Assembly (NCBI GenBank): GCA_020284085.1
Contig: JACEVL010000145.1
Coordinates: forward strand, 1,111,983 to 1,175,982
Length of the DNA stretch: 64,000 nt
Direction: 5' to 3'
DNA from: Aporrectodea caliginosa
Lineage: Eukaryota > Annelida > Clitellata > Crassiclitellata > Lumbricidae
Within the stretch, counting starts at the first letter, position 1, and the number at the start of each line of letters is the position of its first letter. The position numbers were made by a program, and so were the translations under genes. Shown one piece after another: positions 49,480 through 61,100 of the stretch. The notes below the pieces were generated by a model. It did not search any database and was not told the DNA's origin. It was given only the letters and a program-made list of their open reading frames with translations.

Positions 49480-49625
49480 TCAATCAATCAATCAATCAAT
49501 CAATCAATTTCGTTTATTCACAACACCAAGCTGACAGGTCGCAACTTGTAACAGGTAACAGATAGGAAACATTGTCTAAGCTCTGACTGTTAGTTAGTAA
49601 ATGGGTTGAGATAGCAAATATTATC
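49480..49625 (-). mobile_element. LINE/SINE 3' end with (ATTG)n tail
   Basis: Reverse copy of 34480-34672, starting with (CAAT)n. Confidence 0.7.
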
Positions 49626-49629
49626 TCTG

Positions 49630-51640
49630 CTTTAACGGTAGTCTAACCGATACAACCAACTAAAATGTAGTTTCTGAGATTATATAGCATGGTAAAGAAA
49701 CGTTTTTAAGGTGTCGAAGTTGGCATTGCAGTAACCAGCGTTAAACTACATTTTTAGCATCAAAGTTCAGGTCAGGTAGACAGTGGATGATGTTTAGAGT
49801 AGTAACCGCGTGAAACATTGGCTAATTAACCTCCTAAAACTACAAATTTGTACATAAGCTCCCAAAACTGAATTAAAAAATTAAGATGTCATGCTAACCA
49901 AACTTAAAAAGGCCAATTAATTATTATCGAACCTTCGTAACATTGCCGAAATTTATCGAAAAGCTGCGAAGTAGCCTAGAGAATGATCGTCTATTAATTA
50001 TTATCGAACCGTCCGTTACGTCACGCTATTTTTGACCATTGCCTAAAGTACTCACATTCCGAAAGCAAGGCTATACATAAACAAGGCTTCGCAACAGCAT
50101 TATTACTAGCGCTCCTAGAGAGAATCGTGAAAAATCGAGATATATTTCATGCTATTTTGACATAAAACTAATTAAAATGTTTCAGAAAATTTTTAAAATT
50201 ATTTTTAAAGCTATGAAATTCTACTAAAAAATAAATTATAAATAAAAAAATAAAATAAATGTGTGACGTCACACATGGCCTGACCCCCTCCCCTCTGTCA
50301 CAAACTGTCACACTTTCTTAACCCCCCTGGAGCCTATGCATACTAGGAGGCCGATTCACCGGGATATTCATCTGATTGCGACTTTGCTTTGATGCACCAT
50401 CTCTTGACGTTAATGTTGTAATATACACTGGCGCAATAGAAGTTATAAGTTACAATAATATTAATAATAATTATTATTATTATTATTAGGCCTACAAGTT
50501 CTACTTATTCGCTACGCGGCGCTTCTAAAATCGTCGTTATGTTAACACGGTGAGCCGCATACTTTACAGATTTTCGATAAATTTCGGCAATATGTTCACC
50601 ATTTGTTCGACATATTGTTTTATTTGACTCGAAGATGACCAGAAATTATAACTTTTCATGTTAAAAACAGTTCAAAAACCTGCAAACCTGTGCGTGCGAA
50701 AAATGAGCAGATTTCTGTTTAAAGTAATTAAAACGAAAAAGTTGTCTTTTACCCCATTAATGAGACTTCTGAAAGGTAAAACATACAGATGAGTTGGATG
50801 CACATCATATTCGCTATTTATGGTAGAAATAATCATTATAAAACGCATTTGTATTATAGTAGCGCTACATGAGGTTCATATGTCTGCTGGTGAAGCAACA
50901 TCTTCAATATAATATCGTGCAATAATAACGAGACGTGGTCGTTTCTGGTTGCACGCCACAGAAATACTTCAATATAACTCAACATTTAACTAGACTGCAA
51001 TTATTTTATATTTGGAAGTTTACTCTAAAAGCACCTCCAGCTTATTTGGTAATTTAGTCTGTTATTCTATTCATTCTTTTGTGACAAAATGCTTCCTACG
51101 CCACTAGGTCGATTACCGGCGTGAGATTTATGTAGCGCGGTGATGTCTGTTTTCTAGGAATGCGTCTGATGTGTGAAAAGAGTTAATAAATTTAGTCATA
51201 AAACATTACAAGTGTTCGATTGTGTCAGTAATTTTGGACGGTGAATGTTAAATTACCGACACTGGCGTTGAAAGTCGGGTTTTTGCGAAAGTTTTTGTTT
51301 GCACTGTTTTAAATACCATATTGAGCAAATGCATTTATAGCATGGATTTATTTAGAAAAATAAAGAGGTCCATAATAAATCCTTATGCACGAGTGATGCA
51401 CTGTGAAAAGTCTACACATTTCTAATGGAGAGGTATATAAAAGTAATGAACCAGCTTGCACTCATGACAATGTCACTCATGAACCAACCTGAGCAGAAGT
51501 CTGTGTTTATACTCTAGTCAATCCTCATTGCTTTCGCGTTATATTTACTTCAGCTTCTTGGAATTCATTATCGTTATTGTTTTTTGTTCCTAAAATATTG
51601 CACGTGTTAGATTGCGTCGGTAATTTGGGACGACTCACAC
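49630..51640. other. No gene recognised; longest low-repeat stretch, upstream of CRELD
   Basis: AT-rich, few of the window's repeat families apart from a degraded GGCCGTCCATAA-type MITE at ~50020-50330 and (ATT)n at 50460-50490. It should contain the CRELD promoter and any non-coding first exon, but I cannot place a start site. Confidence 0.5.
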
Positions 51641-51998
51641 CTCAACGTGGTGAGGGGGTGGCAACACAGTAGGGGAGTGCCTGCTGAGGCTATGCCATCA
51701 GTGGTGAAGGTCTTGGCTGAAGTACCAAGGGCGCTACGCGAGGTGGACAGGCTCAGCAGGAACCCTGAAAAAGCTGGCAAACGTTCGGCATCGCCGTTGA
51801 TACCACTCAGTCTAAGTCCTCTTTAAGGGAGCTTTCACATTATGTAAAGAAAAAATACGTATTCCAATGCAAGCATCAGACTCCAACGGGCCTTGGCCCA
51901 TGGATCGGATGCAATTGGACACCTACGGGCCTTCGGCCCATGGATCCTGATGATGATGATGATGATTGTTTTTAATTTTAGTTTGTAAAAGAGTTCAA

Positions 51999-52124
51999 AT
52001 GATTTACGGTCGAGCTCTCCTGGTGTCACTATTCCTGTCACTGCTTTCTGGTCTGACGACGTCTCGTTCAGAGGTCGCCGATAAATGTGACACATGTCGT
52101 GAACTTGTCAAGAAGTTTAAGGAG
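51999..52124 (+). CDS. CRELD: CRELD exon 1: signal peptide and start of WE domain
   Basis: 42 codons from ATG to donor GAG|GTAACA, phase 0. A hydrophobic stretch after RAL ([13 protein letters not shown]) is a typical signal peptide. It is followed by the [11 protein letters not shown] motif that opens the CRELD N-terminal domain. A TTTTAG acceptor-like site about 18 bp upstream (51976-51981) suggests a 5' UTR intron. The frame is open further upstream without an ATG. Confidence 0.88.
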
Positions 52125-55100
52125 GTAACAGAGAAGAATGTCGACTTTTAGGGAATTGTGTAAGCATCAGTGGCTCTTTGATGGTGCTTTTTGTAATGCG
52201 TTTAATGTAATGTAAATCTGGACAATTTTTCAGCACCTCGGAGTAGCTACCTAACCCTGGTTTTTTGCTCTGAATTGTTGAGTGGTTCATTTATAAGTGC
52301 TTAATGTGTTATAAGTGTTCATTATCTGTCTCTGGATCCACTGCATTTAAACACCGTTCCTGACCATGTGAAGAATGTGCCAAATCATTGCTCAATAGTG
52401 CTGAGCATCTGTGAGTGAAGGACTTGCTCAGAATCTCCACACAAAAACTGCAATGGGAGAGGCTTGAACTTGCTCACTCCATGTTACAGACCAAGCACTT
52501 CAACTTATCGACTACCATGCACAGTTTTAGAATGTAACTGGACACATGATGTAGTTGACATAGTTTTCAGGTCGGGAGACTTTCTGAGAAGTTTTTTTGA
52601 AGAGGCACTATATAAATTCAAAAAGGACAATTAAGCATTTAGTTTTTAATGTGAAAATATTAAATTTTCTTTCTGCAGGGCTTGATCAAGACAGCAAAAT
52701 CAAATTTTGGTGGTGGAAACACGCACTGGGAAGAGAAGAACCTCGGAAGTTATGCCTTCAGGTAATTGACAATACTGGTTGTCTTGAAGAATTCTTTCTC
52801 TGTCTCTCTATTCAACTTATCCAAGTTATTATTATTGCACATTTATTAAATGCCGCTATCTGATTACCAAGCACTGATCGATGGTGTTGAGCAATTCTGA
52901 GTGAAGGACTTGCTCACGGAACCTAGACAGTAACCGTCTCAGAGGAGGAGGCTCGAGCACATACTCTTTTCATTACAAGATGAGTGCTCTAACCAACTGC
53001 CTACCATGTCCCACGGTACTGTTCACCTAAGACCAGCTGACCATAGCTTTACCTTTGAATCCACTGGGGTTATGCCTGAGTACTGGTAGAGGTTTTCACT
53101 CTGTACTTACCATTTGGGTTCGCTAAGGTTAATCAATCACCTCTAAGGAGGTAAAACAGGAAGGTGACCTGACCGACGTCCTAGGACGGAGGCCGGGCCC
53201 GACCTGTTGATTAACCAAAGACCTCCGTACCCACCTTTCGTGGTGCGAAAACTGTATCTCCAGGGGGGCGCGAACGAGTACGGCAGGCAAAACCAGAGGA
53301 AGGCAATGGCAAACCACCTCTGTACTTTTGCCAAGAAAACTGCCATGGAAAGTACAAACTATGAAAAAACGATAATCGCCGAAGGAGAGGCGACGAGAGA
53401 TCGGAATCATGGAGAAGGCTGACTATGGCGGTCGCTAGGATTCTTGAATCGACGGCACAAGGTGACTTACCATTTGACCCCTATTGCTCAAATTCTGGAT
53501 GCGGTTTTTGTGTTATGTTTCAATTACCGTATGTTTGCACATACAGAACCTGCAGTTGGGCCAAACCGTATCTCCAAATAATGCATTTAAGTATTGGACA
53601 ACCAGAAAAAAATTTAAAGATATAGAATGATTTTATATGAAATTGAATGATGTCATGCTGTTTTGGACATATTGTTGTTGAAGTGGCGCATATAAATTTT
53701 CAATTGCAGTTACAATGATGGGGTCATATTAGTGATTTCTTGTCTTTGAACAGCGAGACAAGATTTCTGGAAATTACTGAAAATGTCTGTTCGAGCGAAG
53801 GCAAAGAAGAACGAAAGGTGAGAAGAGACAGAGCTCTTTGGCTTTTTAACGAGTCAGGCCATTGGTGAGAGAGTGTTTGGCTTGTAACACGGAGTGTACA
53901 GGTTTGAGCCTAGATGGTTCTGCTTAATAAATTCTTAATAATAATTGTAACTATAGGCTTGTGTAGTTGATCTGACTGGTTTGAAATCCTGACTCAAGAA
54001 TTATTTTGCAATTTTTATTTAGTTTAAGTGCTTCTTGCATGCGTGAAGTTGATAATACGGAATCTAAGTTGTGGATGATAGTTTGCTGAAGGCTAAGATT
54101 GAGTTGTGAAGAAGAAGTCCCTTGAGCTACCCTGAAGAAGTTTACTTAAATTGTTTAATTTTGATTTTGCTGTTGTTCTATAATCTATGTGCTTTTATTT
54201 TATTATTTTTTTAATGTAGAAAAGTTTTTTTATTGTAAAAATATATGTCATATTAAAAATTTTATTATTGTTTTATTTTTATTTTGTTTTTTATTATTAT
54301 TTTATATTATTATAATGTTATTAATTTTGTAGTATTATTATTCATTTTATTTTATTATTATTAAGTTTTTATTGCAGAAAAGTTTTCTATTGTAAAAAGT
54401 ATGCTGTAGATGTTGTTGATAATTGACTGCTTCCAATGATTTAGTGCCATCATATGTTGGAGGCGAATGAGGAACTGCTGGAACAATGGTGGTTTAAGCA
54501 TTATGCCAAGGGACTTGATATTGACCTGAGGGAGTATCTGTGTGTCAAGAAGATGGCAGGTTAGTGGTCTTTCATACATGGCCTTTTGGTCTTCCTTGTG
54601 GTCTTTGATATGGTCTTGTGGTCTTCAATATGGCCATTTGGTCTTCGATGTGGCCTTTGGTCATAGGTCTCACGTTTTTTCTTTGATGTGGCCTTTTGGT
54701 CTTCGGTCTTTGATATGGCCTTGTGGTCTTTGATATGGCCTTTTGGTCTTCCTTTAAGTCCTCTTTTCCTGACTAGCTGCTCTCTTAAATTCCATGTAAT
54801 GGAAGAGAAATGAAATGAAATGATGAAACGAAAACGACGAGAATAGTAATAGCCATGTTAAAAGTTTGAATCTGCTTCTAGCGTCAACTTCCGTGAGTAC
54901 ATTTCAGCCTTTCTAATCTAAGATGCTGTGTACTTCCAGTCTGTTGCCCCAGTGGAACGTTTGGACCGCAGTGTAAGGACTGCGTTGGCGGCCGGAAGAG
55001 ACCCTGCCAAGGAAATGGTCACTGTGAGGTATCTTTCATTCGTTCATTCATTCATGCAGTTTTTATGGAGCTCCATTTTAAGTCATCTATTCAGAGGTGC

Positions 55101-58100
55101 TCACAGCCTAGTCCTAGCAATTTGGAACAGTTTACAAATGTTGGTTAAAGGTATAAGTCTTGTCTAGCTCGTGTTTAAGTCTTGCTATATGTTACCTTTT
55201 TCTTAAATCTATACTGTCATCTGTACAGTTGACGCTGTAAAGCATCCTTGAAGTAGTTTGCAACTCCATGACAACATTTAAGTAGATCTGTTTAGAACTG
55301 TGCTAATCTTTGTAATGTTGCTGCCTTGTACATTGTTGTGATAATGGTGCTATGTTAGATTAGATTAGATTAGCTGTTTATTTCTTGTGTTTGTTTCCAG
55401 GGCGATGGAACGCGTGATGGGACAGGCAAATGCGAGTGCAATGTTGGATATCGTGAAGATCTTTGCGATGAATGTTTGGATGGGTTCTATGAAGAAGTGA
55501 AGACACATAATCTGTAAGTTACCATCTGTAATGTTATGTATCTTACCATCTGTAATGGTATGTATGTTACTATCTGTAATGTTATGTATCTTACCACCTG
55601 TAATGGTATGTATGTTACCATCTCTAACCATATGTATGTTGCTATCTGTAAGGGTATGTATGTTACCATGTGTTATGATATGTTTGTTACCATCTGTAAC
55701 AGTATGTACTGCATGTTACCATCTGTATGCCTATAGTTCAACAGTATGCCCTCGACCTGGAATGGCCTACCTCTGGAGCTTCGCCTTGTTCCGACCTTCT
55801 CTCTCACATTCTTTTCTACCTTAAAATGTGTAATGGTATGTTTTTGACGCTTATTGTTGTCTGATTTGTATCGTTTGGTTTTCATGTTTTATTTCAACTG
55901 ATTTGTTCTTTGATGTTGTTGCAGCCTGCCATCCTTCATGTAAGCAGACTTGCTCTGAAGCTGGACCCATTGGATGCGATGAATGCCGAGATGGCTGGCA
56001 ATTGACGGATGACAAGGGATGCGTTGGTAAGAACTTAATTTATCTACTTGCAGGTATTAGAAAAAAGAAGAGCAGTCCCTTAAGCTTCCCTGAGGCAGCC
56101 ACAGGTATGAAGTGTTAGCGACTTCATTTTATTAGCCTCGGCGTATGGGGACTGCCGGTTAGTCCTGTCCTTTGCCGTCTGATCTTCCCACCGACAGTGT
56201 ATGGTCGTGGGAACCAGTCTCTTTATTCATTCATTCATTTCTGCCCTGGCGTGGATTTAAACCCCGACCTGTCAATTGACCATCCAGCACGCAAATCACT
56301 ACACTATCGAGCACCCCCTACTTGCAGGTATTAAGAGACTTAAAATAGCACCTTTAAGGATTGTTTGAAGGGGCATTGTATAAATATTGTGCTTACAAAT
56401 TACAGAATAGAGGTGACCAATTATTTTTTGCAAGTTACAGATTATAAATTGCTGAATTAAGATTACAATTATAGATTGCAAATTACAGAGTACCCGTTTT
56501 AGATTTCAACTTTAAGATTGCAAAATACAATATAATTATTGCAAATAATAGATTGCAAATGACAGAATTACGATTACAATAATTCTATATTATAAATTAC
56601 AGAATACAAATTTCGGATTTCAACTTATGGATTTCACAATACAGAGCAAATTGCAAATTACAAATTACGAATTACAAGTTACAGATTACAAATTGCGAAT
56701 TACAAGTTACAGATTGCAAATTACAGATGATAACAAGTTACAGATTACAAGTTACAGATGATTTTGTCTTAGATCTGGATGAATGTGAAGATGTTTCAAT
56801 GTGTGGCACCAACGAATTCTGCACAAACACAGACGGATCACACCGATGCACAGGTGAGATACACAGAACAGTAACAGCAACTTCATTTTCTTGGTCTCTG
56901 CACAGGAGGACGGGTGGCCAGTCCTCTCCCTCGCAGTCTCATCTTCTCACCGATAGTGTACAGTCGGTGTGCTCATCACACCTGAGTTGGCTAGGGGCGC
57001 AGTTGGAGCAGAAATCTCCAAACAAATTTTTTTTTGAGTGGGGAAGTGAAACCCGACCTCTCAGTTGGCAGTCCTGAATGCTAACCACTACACTCTCATC
57101 CACCCCTATTTGCAATTGTAATAATTATTGTAACTATTTATATAGCATTGCAAGCAGTGTGCTACTTCTAGAGTGATTTGTAATGTTACTATCAGTGCAA
57201 AGTTGTTTTGAATATCTGTAGGTAATATTTCAAATGCATTTTAAGTCGTTTGAAACTTTGTAAGCCATTTCAATCTGACTAAGGAGTGTGTGTGGTTGGT
57301 TATCGGTGTTTGATAAAATTCTATTGTTTTCTTCCTTGTAGCATGTAACGTCGCCTGTTCGAAATGTACGGGTCCATCGGCCAAAGACTGCACAGATTGC
57401 TCTCCAAAGTATTTCCGAAGTGGAACTAGCTGTCTTCGTAAGTAACAAGCAGATTCATACATCTACATTCATTCATTCATTCATTCTTTACGAGGATTTA
57501 TATTGCGCCCCTTAAACGTTACTACTCAGGAGTGCTCCCAACCCAACCTTGGCTAAAGAGGACAGTTTTAAGATTGCAATAGAGCGTGTCGGAGGGGACC
57601 ATGGGAAGATCAGTGTAGAGCTAGCTGCAGTTATCAATTTGGGTTATAACAAAGGAATGGATAAGGGTGGCGGTTGTATTAGGAGTGAGAGAGAGTGAAA
57701 AATGTATAATTATAATTGTTATTGTAATTTAATAATAATAATTACAATTTACATGGCACTGTAATGCGGCCGTACTGCTACAAGGGATCCTCACAAACAG
57801 CTAACAAGCGGAATAAGCCTTAGCGAACATATAAGATTTTAGCTTAGATGTAATCTGACATTTGTGAAAGATACCTTCAAGAAAAAACTTGTCAGTAGTG
57901 TTCCCGACCTGAATGAGTGAAATTACTGTCAAACAATACAGACTTCAGGCACTTGCGGAACTGTGTAAGGGACAAAATGAAGAGCTCGAGCCGCAGTTGT
58001 GACAGCATAAATTGTATGCAATGTTTTAGTTGTCAAAACAGAGCTGGAGGGTAGAAAGTTTGCAAATTTTCGAAAATATGTACACGAATTAAGGTATGCA

Positions 58101-61100
58101 TCTAATATTGATGATGCCTTTACACACAAAACAACTGAGTGGGGGTTAAGACCTGACCCCCTGAACATGAGTACAGTTATTTAGATATTTATGATTCTGA
58201 CTGGAGGCCCTGCTGCATCTCACTGCTGTCTTAAATCTTGTCTTTTTTCTTATACAATACAATACAATTATCGCTTTGTAAATGTTATTCCTCTTTCAGC
58301 ATGTCATGTCTCGTGTGCGAATTCATGTGCCGACGAAACGCCTGCAACATGTGACGAGTGCGCTGATGGTTGGATACTGTCAGAGGCAGGTGCCTGTCAA
58401 GGTAGGTTGTCAGTTTCTCTAGGTGTGTTTCGGGTAGGATTTTTTAATTAGAGGTGTGCTCAATAGTGTAGTGGTTAGCATGCTGGAGTTTTGATCGAGA
58501 AGGTTGGGGGTTCAAATCCCTGCCAGGGCAGAAATTTGATTTGAGTTTTCTGTTCCACCTATGCCCCCTAGCCAAGTCAGCTACAATGAGTATATATATA
58601 GCGACCATACACTATCAGTGGGAAGATGAGGGAGAGGACCAGCCACCCACCTACATATGCCGAGGCTGAGAAAATGAAGTTGCTAACACTTCATACCCAT
58701 GGTTTTCTCAGGGCTAGCTTAACACTTTAGCGATGAGCTGCATTGGTTTCCCAGTCACTTTTTGGTACACTCTAGTTGCTAAAGTTTTAAGCGACTGCTC
58801 TTCGAATTAATCTGAAATTTTGAATGAATTGTAGCCTCTGTTGAACATTGCACAACAATGGATGCAACAGCTCATCCAAAACAACTCACATGTTAGAGAG
58901 CATGCATTAAAGGATGTGCAAAGGAGGAGGGAAAGGTTGCCCCATTAACACGTTGACCGCCGAGTACGAGATAACTCGTACATTATTTTGCGTCCTACGG
59001 CGCCGAGTACGAGATAACTCGTACTATAATTATATCTATATATAGATATGAATATGTATACATACTTCTGTATATACATACCAATACATATACCTACATA
59101 TATATACATATATACATACACACATATATACATACATACATATATTTACATACATACATTACATAGAAATATATAAATACCCATATATACAAATATCCAT
59201 GTATATATGAAAACATATATGCATAATATACATGTCATATTATATATGTATATATATATGTATACATAATATGTTATACATATACATATATATACACTAC
59301 ATCTATATATATACATCAAACATGCACATATATACGCATACATACATATATCCTCTATAATATATATATATATATATATATACATGGATTTGTACATATA
59401 CATATATATACATACATATGTAGATATAAATAGTATTTATATACATATACATGTACATATATGCATACATATATATATACATAGGACATTGTAGATATAT
59501 GCATACATTATTACATATATATACATATATACAGATGTATATATATATGTACACGTATATACATACATATATATATATATAGATGCATGCATATATATAC
59601 ATATATACATATATGCATATATACATACATATACTTAAATATATACACATTCATATGTATGCATGTATACATATATATGCAATCATGTGCATATATATAT
59701 ACATAAGTGTATATATATATACATACATATATATAAATACTAATATATTCAAATATCAATATATATGGAAACATATATACATGTACATATATATTTACAT
59801 ATATGCATATATTATATATGTATGTATAGCATTTTTTACTTTCTTCCACTTTTCCGTGGCGTGGAGAGAAAAAATATAGCGGCGGTCAACGTGTTAAGGA
59901 TATGAGGGATTATTGTTATTGTAATTGCAAACTTATATAGCACCACTTCAAGAGAGAGGTGTTCCGAACCTAACACAGTTATGCCGATTGCTTATCTCAC
60001 TTCAATGGTAATTAGTTACTTCAGTACTTCAAACTTAAACACCAGCTTCAGTCAGAGCAGACAGTAGACACTGACAGACAGATGACACGCTTGCACAAAA
60101 CTAAGACATCATCTAAGGGAGGTGGACGGCAGAGGTAAGAGGAGGGAGAGGGAGATGGACATTATGAAGGTCATTTCAACCGTCTTAGGACAAGCAAATA
60201 TCTTGTTTAATAATAGTGATCAAAAGATGATGTAAGTAATAGTCATATTTAATAATAGTTATAATCATCATTATTTTTGCTATTTTCAATGATTTCCTCC
60301 TGTTGCTTTTTGTGCAGATATTGACGAATGTGTGAGCGGCCAGGGCAAATGTGAAACTGATGAATACTGTGTCAATGCGATCGAAACCTACAAATGCTCA
60401 AGTAAGCATGGAGGAGAGACAGCCACAGAAACTCAAGATCACAAACACTTTCGTTTATTATTACATATTTATATCATCAGGGCACTCGATGGTGTAGTGG
60501 TTCATGTTCTTGACTGTCAAATGAGATGTCAGAGGTTCAAATCCCTGCCAGGGTAGAAATTTGGTTCGTGATTTCTGTTCCGCGTGTGCCCCTGGCCAAC
60601 TTCTATGTCATCTACTAGTGTGTGTGTGTGTATATGTATGTGTGTATATGTGTATGTGTATATGTGTGAATAGATGTATATATTAAGGACACTTAAATAT
60701 AGTGTCTTTGAAGTAGCTCACAAAAGCGTTCTATCTGTAATTATAATAGAAAATGTATGGATTTGAGTGTTTGCCGTTGTTTTAAAACCTTTTAATGATG
60801 TCTTGAATCATAATCTTAGATTTCTACAGCGCCTGAAAAGTACCGGTAGTCGTGGGAACCACTTATTGACAAGGACTTGTCATTAGCCTAAATGAAGCTA
60901 TAGATGAAATTAGTCAGTCAGTCAGTAGTTAGTTTAGTGAGTGGGTCAGTCATTCAGTCAGTCATTCATTCAGTCATTGAGTCAATCGTGTAGTCATTCA
61001 GTGTATTGTATGATTGTTGTAGCCTGTCATCCATCGTGTCTGACGTGCCTTGGTCCAGGTGTCGATGGATGCACCGAGTGCAGACCTGGCTTCCAGCGAA

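Noticed and set aside
51640..51960. CRELD upstream exon around CCTCAACGTGGTGAGGGGGT
   Set aside because: Looks like repeat-type sequence with no coding frame joined to exon 1; left unassigned.
52597..52863. 88-codon frame over CRELD exon 2
   Set aside because: Wrong frame; the splice-bounded frame gives the NFGGGNT-WEE motif.
58945..59880. Frames rich in Tyr, Ile and Met
   Set aside because: TATACA simple sequence inside the piggyBac-like element.
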